Part shown: positions 40,553 through 49,480 of the stretch, one piece after another
How the letters are laid out: every line of letters begins with the position of its first letter
Numbering within the stretch: the first letter of the stretch is position 1
Assembly (NCBI GenBank): GCA_964019335.1
Contig: OZ025696.1
Coordinates: 62,001-126,000 of the forward strand
Reading direction: 5' to 3'
From: Diplonema japonicum
Lineage: Eukaryota > Euglenozoa > Diplonemea > Diplonemida > Diplonemidae
DNA: 64,000 nt
Program-made: the position numbers and the translations under genes
The notes under the pieces: generated by a model
Told to the model about the DNA's origin: nothing
Seen by the model: the letters and a program-made list of their open reading frames with translations, nothing else
Databases searched by the model: none

Positions 40553-42202
40553 CTAGATTTCGAAACAAACACGTTCAGGGGGAACCTTTTCAGCAATGGC
40601 CCTGCTGAGCAGTTCTACCTCAGCAGAAGAGCTTGCATCCTTAATGTTCAAGTCACCATGTCCAAGCAAGTACCGCTTCCCTATGGCGTTGTACTCCTCA
40701 TACATCCTTGCGGCTTCATCTATCTGGTACACCCATTCCGACTCATCTGCTTCATCGGGAACCGATGGTGTCACACAGTACAGATACACTCGTGTAAATT
40801 CAGAATTATCATCCATCTCACTTTTGAACAGCCACTCCTGAAGAACGAGTCGTGTCTGATATATGTGTTCCACTTCCCTTTGAGCTGTTTCGTTACAAAG
40901 CAACGTGAAATCCATCTTCCTGCACACCCGTTCCATGGCATACGTCAAGCCAAGGAGGTCCCCGATGATGCTGAACTTCCTTAAGGTCGCTGTCCCGAGA
41001 TCACCACAGTGAACCACACCGCTGCAAACTGCTGCTGTGCCCTCTCCCACAACTAAGAGACAGAGGACGGTGCACTTCATACACGACAGAGCATGCTGCG
41101 AGCAAGCCTGTGCTGCATTGAAGGACAGGATCAGCTTGTTTCCAACAAAGGTGTCGAGGATCCCCCTGCACTCCGTTGCCATTCTCACCACCTCCTCCAC
41201 CATCTCTCCGTGGCGTGCTTGGTACTGTGTTTTGTTAGTCTGTGATATCTGAACGTTGATCAGACACAGTGATGCTACGCACTTGCTCAGCGCTTTCTTC
41301 CTTGTTAGGGAAGAGGAATCTGTGAAATTACGCCGGACGGCAACAGTATGCTCAGATGAAAGACTGCATTGGTTGGGAACGAAGCAGGACATGGGGAGGT
41401 AGGGGCGGTAGTTCCGAAGGTTGCTGACCAGCACAAGCAGCACGCCCTTCAGTTCACCGGGGATGCTGTTCTCTTTATCCAGATGCTCAGAAGCAGTATC
41501 AAGGTCGAAGTCAGCCATGCACTGCGCCACCTCATGCGTGGTGGCGATGGCTGCTTCAACCTTCCGCTGCTCTGACAAGGCCTTAGTCGCAAACCCTCTT
41601 GTGAAGTAGAAGTCGAAAAGGAAAGCGCACAGCTGCAGGCCATAATTCCCGAAAGCAACACTCGCGCTTTTCTTGCAAGGCAGATGATCACAATCGCAAA
41701 GGTTCGTCTTCCTAGTCTCGTGCGAAGTTGTGAAGCTAAGGTCATAGAACCCAAAGCGAAGCATATCCTCAATACTGAGAAAGAAAAGCCACAGGCAGGC
41801 AGTGATGACAACTACTATTGTGGCGTACTGCCTGCCCTTCATCACCAGAAGGCAGTCAATGAGCACTACGAAACAGGGCCATGCTCGTGCTGTGCCATCG
41901 AGGATGCTGTAGTAATCTGAAACGAGGGTGGGAACCAAGAAAGTAATAGCGGTGAACTCGACCAAATAGTCTGGCGCACGCTTTGTGATTAACAGAACAG
42001 AAAGAACAATGAGGCCACTCAGCATGCTCCACAAGATCATTAAAGTAAGCACCATATTCTTGTTGAATATCATTACTACACAGCAAATGATCACTGTCAC
42101 AATGGACGACAAGCTCAAGAGCTTCTTGCGAAGGATCTGAAGCGAACTGTCATCAGGGCGTATGAGGTACCGCCACAACGATTCAGAACACCTGCAAGCC
42201 AT
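40553..42202 (-). CDS. Six-TM receptor-like protein with degenerate cyclase domain (paralog B)
   Basis: 549 residues from MACRCSE at 42202. The preceding codon is GTG, where paralog D has ATG. Plan as paralog A: six TM segments, an EQRKVEAAIATTHEVAQCM linker, NYRPYLPMSCF, then a pseudocyclase with VGNKLILSFNAAQ and CGDLGTATLRKFSIIGDLLG. Both metal Asp positions are lost (INVQIS and GNKL), so no catalysis is expected. The C-terminal extension contains EWVYQIDEAARMYEEYNAIGKR. The acceptor TTTCTTACAG (AG 42210-42211) is conserved with paralog D. A piggyBac element sits 31 bp upstream of the start codon, just before that acceptor. Confidence 0.82.
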   Translation of the reverse strand: MACRCSESLWRYLIRPDDSSLQILRKKLLSLSSIVTVIICCVVMIFNKNMVLTLMILWSMLSGLIVLSVLLITKRAPDYLVEFTAITFLVPTLVSDYYSILDGTARAWPCFVVLIDCLLVMKGRQYATIVVVITACLWLFFLSIEDMLRFGFYDLSFTTSHETRKTNLCDCDHLPCKKSASVAFGNYGLQLCAFLFDFYFTRGFATKALSEQRKVEAAIATTHEVAQCMADFDLDTASEHLDKENSIPGELKGVLLVLVSNLRNYRPYLPMSCFVPNQCSLSSEHTVAVRRNFTDSSSLTRKKALSKCVASLCLINVQISQTNKTQYQARHGEMVEEVVRMATECRGILDTFVGNKLILSFNAAQACSQHALSCMKCTVLCLLVVGEGTAAVCSGVVHCGDLGTATLRKFSIIGDLLGLTYAMERVCRKMDFTLLCNETAQREVEHIYQTRLVLQEWLFKSEMDDNSEFTRVYLYCVTPSVPDEADESEWVYQIDEAARMYEEYNAIGKRYLLGHGDLNIKDASSSAEVELLSRAIAEKVPPERVCFEI

Positions 42203-42232
42203 CACTCACCTGTAAGAAATACTGCATTGTAC

Positions 42233-43813
42233 TTAACTCATAAAGGACCGGAGCTGAATATTCAGCTAAAAAAGATTTTTTAAATTCTGCTAAGGCATTT
42301 TAGTGCTCTGCATGCCCACTCTTTAAAGAGGGGCCTTATTGCGCGACTTTTTTTATACTGAACGCCTAAATCGCCCGTAAATCTTTGCATCCAAACTGCA
42401 AGGGGAGAGGAAAAATAGTGGCACAGACATTGTTTTTTTTACACCCCATAAGGAGTAGTGCCGAAAGCACTTCTGAAGAAGGGTCAGTGTCACCGGATGA
42501 TGAGGATATCCCGGATATGGAATGGGATGACAAAATCGAGAAGGTGGGGAGGAAAATATTTCGCAAGGTACAGGTCCAAGTGTACCAGTAGTGGGTCTCA
42601 ACGGGCTGGAGGTTTTTCCTTTGTTTTTGATAGGGCGGCCCTCCAGCAGGGGGTTTGTCCTGTACTTTTGAGTTGTTTTTCACTCCTGCGGCTCTACAAG
42701 GCTATCGTGGGGTGGGCAGCAAGCCATTCGAGTGGTGTAGAGGCGGCGCAATCTTATAAATCTTGTGGTTCCTTCTTGGTCATCCCTGTATGTACCCAAG
42801 CGAAACCTTGCTGTAGATGAACCATCAAATGCTGTAGAAGCGTGTCGGGTTCATTGTTTATGAGTCGAAGAAGAGGAAGCGTTATGGGTTCAAAATGCAA
42901 ATCAGACACCGGTTACACTCCAAACATGATTGTTTGTACCGGCGCGGGCACCCGGGGGAAAGAGGCAGAGCTGCTCACCGAATATCAGCACCAGAATTAC
43001 TGGATTGTCTTGACAACTGCTTTCGCTTGTCCCATTGTTGATACGGATTTACAATGCGGATTTCCACTGCATGGGGACCATCAGGAAAACCCGGAAATTG
43101 CTCCCAGAATACCCATTCAGTGTCAGCAAGTGTGTGGCAAAGAAATCTTGTCAAACAACATCATCGCAAAAGGGTGGCACCCACATCAAGTGTTCCCCGC
43201 CGGAGCCGAAGATACCTACCCCTCAGGGTGCACCTTCACGTACCAAGGGTGCGCCTTCAATGTGTCCTGAAAAGACGCAAAAGGCACGGAATTGCACTGT
43301 GTGCAACAAATTAGAGAAAAAACGACCAGACCATGTTCTCGTGCAGAGATTGCAACGCAGCAATGTGCCCTGTGCCCTGTTTCGAATTTTTTCACATTAA
43401 CGACACCTTAAAAAACCACCTGAAAACCTCTTGAAAACCACTTGAAAATAGAAATACGTTTAAATTGGACAAGTCGCATATCTGCGGCACCTCAGACCTT
43501 GTGTTCAAAGAACGGCCATAAGTGGTGAAAAAAGAATAACCAGCCCACCCTGCACGCTGCTTGCCGAAACCATGGAACCTCTGGATAGCATGTGCCCTTT
43601 GCAAGAGGTTGTTTCTCTCAAATGCTGCTCTACCACCAAAGTTTGGGCGCGTCTGGGCTGAAATGCAGGCCGCTTCGCGCTCCAGAAATGGGGTAGTGAA
43701 AATAATATAGGTACACACCCTCTAACTCCACCCTCGCCATTTTATTTTGGTATTTGAACGAAAAGTTCAAAATCGACTTTTTAGACGAAAAATAGCGGTC
43801 CTTTATGGGTTAA
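42233..43813 (+). mobile_element. piggyBac-like transposon with TTAA target duplication (1.57 kb)
   Basis: The element (42237-43809) has 14-bp ends CTCATAAAGGACCG and CGGTCCTTTATGGG (one mismatch), flanked by TTAA at 42233-42236 and 43810-43813. Flanks TTGTAC-TTAA and TTAA-GAAACATGACATTTAAG are found joined, without the element, at 50511-50540 between paralogs D and E. This proves insertion at a single TTAA. Inside are transposase remnants. The inverted repeats differ from those of the 7.7-kb element, so it is a separate family. Confidence 0.9.
42840..43400 (+). pseudogene. piggyBac-type transposase remnant with C-terminal Cys-rich domain
   Basis: Family-typical segments occur in several frames: KRYGFK near 42880, GTIRKTRKLLPE near 43070-43110, and the C-terminal cysteine-rich domain (NCTVCNKL, then CRDCNAAMCPVPCFEFFH and a stop at about 43398-43400). 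The frame changes between the two halves of the Cys-rich domain and elsewhere, so the gene is dead. The order and spacing agree with its position inside the TTAA-flanked element. Confidence 0.75.
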
Positions 43814-43849
43814 GAAACATGACATTTAAGATGCATCTCAAAAAAGCTG

Positions 43850-44570
43850 CCTGTAAAGACAGCCCACTACAATCCCATCAGTAGCACAGTGTCCTCACAG
43901 AAGGAGGAGGTACCTTGTCCTCCAAACAGGTTCTCAGGTGCTTCTCGTCAGGGGTCTCAGCCTCCTTCATCTCAAGGCCAGTGTGCCCAAGTAAATACCG
44001 CTTCCCAATCATGTTGTACTGCTCATACTTCTTTGTGACCTCATCTATCTGGTACATCCATTCCGTTTCCTCTGCTTCTTTTGGAACAGCTGGTGTCACA
44101 CTGTACAAGAACACCTGTGTGTCCTCAGAGGTGGACTCGTTCTTCAACAACCATTCCTGAAGAATAAGAAGTGTCTGATACACGTGCTCTACTTCCTTTC
44201 GGACCAAATCGTTGCACAGCAACCTGAACCCCATCTTCCTGCACACCCGTTCCATGGCACAACCAAGGTTCGGAAGGTCCCCGATGATGCTGAACTTCCT
44301 CATGGTTGCTGTCCCGAGATCACCACAGTGAACCACACCACCATACACAGCTGCTGTCGTGCCCTCTCCCACAGCCAAGAGACAGAGGACGGTGCACTTC
44401 ATACACGACAGAGCATGCTGCGAGCAAGCCTGTGCTGCATTGAAGGACAGGATCAGCTTGTTCCCAACAAAGGTGTCGAGGATCCCCCTGCATTCCGTTG
44501 CCGCTCTCACTACCTCCTCCACCACCTCTCCGTGGCGTGCTTGGTACCGTACCTTGTCCTCTTGTGACAT
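43850..44570 (-). repeat. Segment shared with 48761-49480 and 50551-51270
   Basis: The 3' flank (CTGCCTGTAAAGACAGCCC) and the C-terminal coding part of paralogs C, D and E are almost identical here. Paralog C differs at single sites shared by D and E, for example GCAAGCCTGTG versus GCAAGTTTGTG. Confidence 0.85.
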
Positions 44571-45560
44571 CTGAAAACTGATGAGGCTCATGGTCACACA
44601 GGATCTCCTCAGTTCCAACCTTTTGAAATTAGCCACAAGATGTTCGCTTGTGGATGATTCGCCGTTACTGCTGACCGCAGTGTTCCGACGAGACAGCTTG
44701 TTGCAAGGGGAACGATCCTGATCACTGGAGCGATCGGCTTCCTCACTGTTGACAAAGCAGGACATGGGGAGGTAGGGGCGGTAGTTCCGAAGGTTGCCGA
44801 CCAACGAGAAGAGCACGCACTTCAGTTCATCCGGAATGTTGTTCTCGTTGTGAAGGCGCAACGCTGCCGTGTCGAGATCGAAGTCAGCCATGCACTGCGC
44901 CACCTCATGCGTGGTGGCGATGGCTGCTTCAACCTTCCGCTGCTCTGACAAGGCCTTCCTTGAAAACCCTCTTGTGAAGTAGAAGTCGAGGAGGAACACA
45001 CTAAGTTGGAACACTGCCGAGAAGAAAACCTCAGAGACAGCCTTAGGGCAAGGAAGGTGTTCACAGTCACAAAACACTTCTCTCCTTTCTTCGTAAGAAG
45101 GTCCGATGTCGAGGTCGTAGAACCCAAAGCGCAGCCATACCTCGAAACCGTTGAGGACAATCCAAAAACAGGCAAAGGACACCACCACGATGGATGCGTA
45201 CGGCCTACACTGAAGAACAAGGAGCAAATCGACAAAGATGATGAGACAGGGCCACATCCTGCCGGAGTTTGTAAGGGAGGTTAAGTAGTCATAGAAGAAT
45301 ACGAAGGGCACAACTGTTATCATAACGAACTCAATTAGAACATCTGGCACCGTCTTCTTGAGAATTATGTACATCACAGAACCAAAGTTAATGAGCCCAA
45401 TGATGGCCATGGATGCTGCCCTCAGGGGGCTTTCTTCTACGCCCATTGCTAAGAACATAATGCATACTGCCACCGTAAAAGATAAAGCAGGCACCATCAG
45501 TTTCTTACGGAAGATCTGTATCTTTGAGTCATCCCAGTTCAACAGACATTGGTGGACCAT
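43878..45560 (-). CDS. Six-TM receptor-like protein with degenerate cyclase domain (paralog C)
   Basis: 560 residues. N-terminal half: six hydrophobic segments, with a cytosolic/lumenal loop RFGYDLDIGPSYEERRE shape and CDCEHLPC between TM5 and TM6. Then EQRKVEAAIATTHEVAQCM, NYRPYLPMSCF, and a pseudocyclase domain in which the metal Asp positions are replaced (SLISFQMSQ and VGNKL). C-terminal tail with EWMYQIDEVTKKYEQYNMIGKRYLLGH. The C-terminal third is nearly identical to D and E. The TM part is close to E but distinct from A, B and D. It belongs to an array of five; the role is inferred as membrane sensing or regulation rather than cyclic-nucleotide synthesis. Confidence 0.82.
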   Translation of the reverse strand: MVHQCLLNWDDSKIQIFRKKLMVPALSFTVAVCIMFLAMGVEESPLRAASMAIIGLINFGSVMYIILKKTVPDVLIEFVMITVVPFVFFYDYLTSLTNSGRMWPCLIIFVDLLLVLQCRPYASIVVVSFACFWIVLNGFEVWLRFGFYDLDIGPSYEERREVFCDCEHLPCPKAVSEVFFSAVFQLSVFLLDFYFTRGFSRKALSEQRKVEAAIATTHEVAQCMADFDLDTAALRLHNENNIPDELKCVLFSLVGNLRNYRPYLPMSCFVNSEEADRSSDQDRSPCNKLSRRNTAVSSNGESSTSEHLVANFKRLELRRSCVTMSLISFQMSQEDKVRYQARHGEVVEEVVRAATECRGILDTFVGNKLILSFNAAQACSQHALSCMKCTVLCLLAVGEGTTAAVYGGVVHCGDLGTATMRKFSIIGDLPNLGCAMERVCRKMGFRLLCNDLVRKEVEHVYQTLLILQEWLLKNESTSEDTQVFLYSVTPAVPKEAEETEWMYQIDEVTKKYEQYNMIGKRYLLGHTGLEMKEAETPDEKHLRTCLEDKVPPPSVRTLCY

Positions 45561-45977
45561 TTCTTTTTCCCCCCCTTTGAGTAGAAGTTCAGGCTTTTAA
45601 AAAAGAACGAACAAAGTTTCGTACGTCACGCATCCCGGGGCCTGGGAGGGCCGTCCATGCGCTCGTAATTTGTGCATACGATAAACCAAAAAAGAGGGGA
45701 ATAAAAAGGAGAGGTAGAGAACGTAGGGGAAAAAAAAAAAAAAAAGAAAAGAAAAAGGGGGAAATCAGAGGCATTCTGTTTTTTTCTCCTTTTTTCTGTT
45801 ACAAATATATATCTTTCAAAAAAGAAAAAAAATGATTTTATAACTATATGTGTTTCAGAACACCTCATGTTTTCACGAAAAGAAAATCCGTGTCTGTCCC
45901 CACTTTATCTTTTTCTTTTCTTTCTTCTTTTTTTTTCATCTTTTCTTTTTTTTCTTTTTTTTTGTCAGTGTTTCCCT
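45561..45977. other. Intergenic spacer with A/T tracts
   Basis: No gene. Contains T-tracts near 45918-45963, immediately downstream of the sulfatase stop. Confidence 0.5.
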
Positions 45978-47543
45978 TCAAGCAAACGGGCCCCAGAACC
46001 CTTGGTAGACCCCAAGAGCAGCTTCGCAAGCTGTTGGATCAGGGGAACCACGATCGGGGGAGAATAGCCCCTTGGACTGCAAGTCCATTCTGTCTTTCAA
46101 CTGCTTCCAAACTTCGGGGTGGGTAGGCGCAAGGTTGATATGCTCGGTGGGGTCGCTGAATATATCATAAAGGCACCCTGTAGAAGCTGTGTCACCACAT
46201 TCCTGGACGGCCTGCGAGGAATTCCATGTGGTCGTGGCATTGGGGTACAGAGGCCCAGGCCAGCCTGCTTGACTCACACTACCGATTAGAATCTTGTAAC
46301 GTCCCTTTATGAGCCCGCCAAGCTTTGTTGGAGAAGGCACGAGAATAGTGTCGGAGGAGCCGAGCAAGATTTCATCCCTTGGGGATACAACTGACGTGGT
46401 AGTGAGGTAGTCCCACATATCGATGGAGTCTATTGGAGGAAGGCCTGCTTTTTCCGCTTTCTCGTCGCGAGGGTCCACGCCGGCAAGATTTGCTAATGTT
46501 GCGTACCAATCCCATGCTGTAATGAGGCCTTCCAGTCTGGTCCCTTTGGCCTTCGGGGGGAGGTGTCCGCCTGAGATGAAGGCGTTGGTGCGGATCCCGC
46601 CCTCCCAGTTCGACATTTTCCCGCCTTTCAACGGGTAGTTGTTGCCCGCGTCTCCAGGATACAACGCACCACCGTTGTCAGTGTGCACAATGACCACCGT
46701 TGAGTCCCATAAACCGTTCTGTTTCAAAGAATCTGTTACGTTGCCTATGGCTTCGTCGATGTAGTACGTCATTGCATGGTATATCCTACGCAGGGGGTCA
46801 GATATGAACGAAAACCGATCGAGGTAGCTCTGCGGCACCGCGTAAGGGTTGTGGACAATGTGCGCAGACCAGAACACAAAGAACGGCCTCGCTGGGTTAT
46901 TGATGACGTTGAGGACCCGGTTTGTAAACAGCTCCTCCTCGTAAACACAGTGACGATGCTGCGCTTGCTGCGAACAATCGTCCGTGTTGTTGAGACCCCT
47001 CGCCGGCATATTGGTCTCCCATAGGTCGACCACCCCTGTCCCGTTGCACTCCCCGATTGTCATGTTCCAGTAATCGTTCATGTGGTGGAAGTAGTGAAGT
47101 GAATCGTCATAACCCCTGCCTTGAGGGGTGTGTTCGACAGTTGCCATCCCCGCGTCCCACTTCCCGTACATATGTGTGGAGTAACCTCCTGATTTCATTA
47201 CTTCAGCAAGGCCCGTCATGTTTCTTGGGATCCCGGTGTAGCCGGATATTGTGTCGTTGGGGTTTCGGTAGTCTACGCCAAGGTTCAGGACGTTCACGTG
47301 GACGGGGTTCCTCCCGCTCTGCACTGCGCACCTCGTCGGGCTGCAGAATTTGTACGTGTAGTGTCTATCGAGCTCTATGCCTTCCTTGACAAGTTTGTTC
47401 ATGTGTGGTGTTTGCACATCGGTGTATCCTTGCGGCCTGTGCCACCCTGCATCCGCCCATCCATAGTCGTCTAACAATATGTACAAGATGTTCGGCCGCA
47501 CAGCAGCGAGAGCTGCTAGAAGCACGGTCGGTAACGCCAACAT
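45978..47543 (-). CDS. Secreted sulfatase, arylsulfatase B-like
   Basis: 521 residues with an N-terminal signal peptide (MLALPTVLLAALAAV). Sulfatase hallmarks: metal-binding DD near 25-26 (LLDDYGWAD), and the formylglycine motif C67-S-P-T-R71 followed by CAVQSGR. Further on are HTDNGG and the Gly-rich NYPLKGGKMSNWEGGIR segment characteristic of the arylsulfatase B/I/J group. Length is normal for the family. It hydrolyses sulfate esters, probably of sulfated polysaccharide, in an endolysosome or outside the cell. Activation needs a formylglycine-generating enzyme. A strong acceptor (CCACCCCCCTTTGCAG, AG 47574-47575) precedes the ATG. It lies beside an SGNH hydrolase, also secretory, and this pair interrupts the receptor array. 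Confidence 0.92.
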   Translation of the reverse strand: MLALPTVLLAALAAVRPNILYILLDDYGWADAGWHRPQGYTDVQTPHMNKLVKEGIELDRHYTYKFCSPTRCAVQSGRNPVHVNVLNLGVDYRNPNDTISGYTGIPRNMTGLAEVMKSGGYSTHMYGKWDAGMATVEHTPQGRGYDDSLHYFHHMNDYWNMTIGECNGTGVVDLWETNMPARGLNNTDDCSQQAQHRHCVYEEELFTNRVLNVINNPARPFFVFWSAHIVHNPYAVPQSYLDRFSFISDPLRRIYHAMTYYIDEAIGNVTDSLKQNGLWDSTVVIVHTDNGGALYPGDAGNNYPLKGGKMSNWEGGIRTNAFISGGHLPPKAKGTRLEGLITAWDWYATLANLAGVDPRDEKAEKAGLPPIDSIDMWDYLTTTSVVSPRDEILLGSSDTILVPSPTKLGGLIKGRYKILIGSVSQAGWPGPLYPNATTTWNSSQAVQECGDTASTGCLYDIFSDPTEHINLAPTHPEVWKQLKDRMDLQSKGLFSPDRGSPDPTACEAALGVYQGFWGPFA

Positions 47544-47573
47544 TTTGTTGTTGTCGTCTTATGGAAAAGAAAC

Positions 47574-47592
47574 CTGCAAAGGGGGGTGGAAG
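47574..47592 (-). promoter_or_regulatory. Predicted trans-splice acceptor of the sulfatase gene
   Basis: Coding-strand CCACCCCCCTTTGCAG, AG at 47574-47575, 30 nt before the ATG. Confidence 0.55.
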
Positions 47593-47621
47593 GGAAAGAA
47601 AGGGGGGAAAAGAACATCTCA

Positions 47622-48548
47622 CTACAACAAGCATCCTTTTCTAGTCGCATTTGGGGCCGTGCAACCAGCGTTCACCTCTTCGTCGGACGCCCAGCTCCGC
47701 AGCCGCTCGCGAAAAAATGCGCATTTTCCAGCTTGCGACGATATCGTAATCTTCCTCGGTCCGCTCTCACAGCATGCTGCATTGAGCACAGCATCCATCT
47801 CTGCTTGGGGAACGTTGTGGTACCCATTGTAATGTATGCCGTCTGGTGTGCGGGCTGAGGTAGTGAGAGTGATATCTGAAATATCGATGTGACCGGTAAC
47901 ACCTGGGTGGCAGAAGGGGAGAGATGCAAGAACGCTACGGTAGGCGGCTACCTTCCGCGGGTAGTTGCACTCATAGCATAGTGTTTGTTCAGCACAAACT
48001 GTTCGCGCGTGAATAGTACGCAAGCCGAGAATGTAGAGGCTAGCGGTGGGGGGCATGGAACTACGCAGCTCGGTGACGCGGCTCATTGTTTGCGTGAAGA
48101 ATGCGCTGATACCGCATGACCTCTCACCCATGTCCCACAACCCGGGGTTTATAATCACTACGTTTGCAGTCATGAGTGCCGAGATGTACTGCGGATGTTT
48201 CCTGATTGCAGCAAATTCGTGGCCTTCGGGGACTCCTACCATTGGATCGTGGTAGTACTCCAGTCCAGCCGTTTCCCCTGTGTCGTTCCTGTCTCCTCTA
48301 AAAGCGAATCCTTTACTCCCGCCGCTTATGAATCTGGCCATGTTGCGGATTGCTTTGTCCCCTATACTCCCTGCCACCTCATACATTACACTGTCTCCGA
48401 TCAACACGATCTTCCGCTGTTTCAGGCACGTTCTCACCTCCTCTGTTCTGTACTTTCTTATGCTGTTTACCTCCTCCTCCGTCATCATCATGCCGGTGGT
48501 TACAAGTACCGCCATTGCGGCTGCCATCACCTTCGTCGATCTATGCAT
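47622..48548 (-). CDS. Secreted SGNH-fold hydrolase (PC-esterase/GDSL-like)
   Basis: 308 residues from MHRSTKV at 48548, chosen because it starts a signal peptide (STKVMAAAMAVLVTTGMM). Catalytic blocks: GDS at 51-53 (IVLIGDSVMYEV), N134 in VVIINPGLWDM, and D236-G-I-H239 (TPDGIHYNG), giving the Ser, Asn and Asp-His of SGNH enzymes. Spacing fits plant/animal PC-esterase and CAS1-like O-acetyl esterases or transferases. Cys-rich segments (CAEQTLCYEC, CC near the end) suggest disulfides. The likely substrate is an O-acylated glycan; which one is not known. The neighbouring sulfatase suggests joint processing of modified polysaccharide. A short upstream ATG in another frame lies near 48590. Confidence 0.85.
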   Translation of the reverse strand: MHRSTKVMAAAMAVLVTTGMMMTEEEVNSIRKYRTEEVRTCLKQRKIVLIGDSVMYEVAGSIGDKAIRNMARFISGGSKGFAFRGDRNDTGETAGLEYYHDPMVGVPEGHEFAAIRKHPQYISALMTANVVIINPGLWDMGERSCGISAFFTQTMSRVTELRSSMPPTASLYILGLRTIHARTVCAEQTLCYECNYPRKVAAYRSVLASLPFCHPGVTGHIDISDITLTTSARTPDGIHYNGYHNVPQAEMDAVLNAACCESGPRKITISSQAGKCAFFRERLRSWASDEEVNAGCTAPNATRKGCLL

Positions 48549-48760
48549 ATCTGTTTCCTTTTTTGTTCCTTTTATCTTCCGATCTGTGCATTTCTCTTTT
48601 TTTTCTTTGTTCCCCTCCTCTTTTTGTATTGCGCTTTTGAGTGTAAAGCATAGTCTTCCACAACGAAGCTTATTGAAATAACTTTCTTTTTTTAAATCTT
48701 TTATGACCACCACATCTTTGTACTCGCTCCATTCACTTTGAGAAAACCCAAATTCTTGAC

Positions 48761-49480
48761 TGCCTGTAAAGACAGCCCACTACAATCCCATCAGTAGCAC
48801 AGTGTCCTCACAGAAGGAGGAGGTACCTTGTCCTCCAAACAGGTTCTCAGGTGCTTCTCGTCAGGGGTCTCAGCCTCCTTCATCTCAAGGCCAGTGTGCC
48901 CAAGTAAATACCGCTTCCCAATCATGTTGTACTGCTCATACTTCTTTGTGACCTCATCTATCTGGTACATCCATTCCGTTTCCTCTGCTTCTTTTGGAAC
49001 AGCTGGTGTCACACTGTACAAGAACACCTGTGTGTCCTCAGAGGTGGACTCGTTCTTCAACAACCATTCCTGAAGAATAAGAAGTGTCTGATACACGTGC
49101 TCTACTTCCTTTCGGACCAAATCGTTGCACAGCAACCTGAACCCCATCTTCCTGCACACCCGTTCCATGGCACAACCAAGGTTCGGAAGGTCCCCGATGA
49201 TGCTGAACTTCCTCATGGTTGCTGTCCCGAGATCACCACAGTGAACCACACCACCATACACAGCTGCTGTCGTGCCCTCTCCCACAGCCAAGAGACAGAG
49301 GACGGTGCACTTCATACACGACAGAGCATGCTGCGAGCAAGTTTGTGCTGCATTGAAGGACAGGATCAGCTTGTTCCCAACAAAGGTGTCGAGGATCCCC
49401 CTGCATTCCGTTGCCACTCTCACTACCTCCTCCACCACCTCTCCGTGGCGTGCTTGGTACCGTACCTTGTCCTCCTGTGA
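48761..49480 (-). repeat. Segment shared with paralogs C and E
   Basis: Near-identical to 43850-44570 and 50551-51270, including the 3' flank. Identity stops inside the pseudocyclase domain near 49480. It returns at 49650-49870 (linker region). Confidence 0.85.

Noticed and set aside
42458-43270. Plus-strand open frames as independent host genes
   Set aside because: They lie wholly within the TTAA-flanked element and contain scattered piggyBac transposase motifs in different frames.
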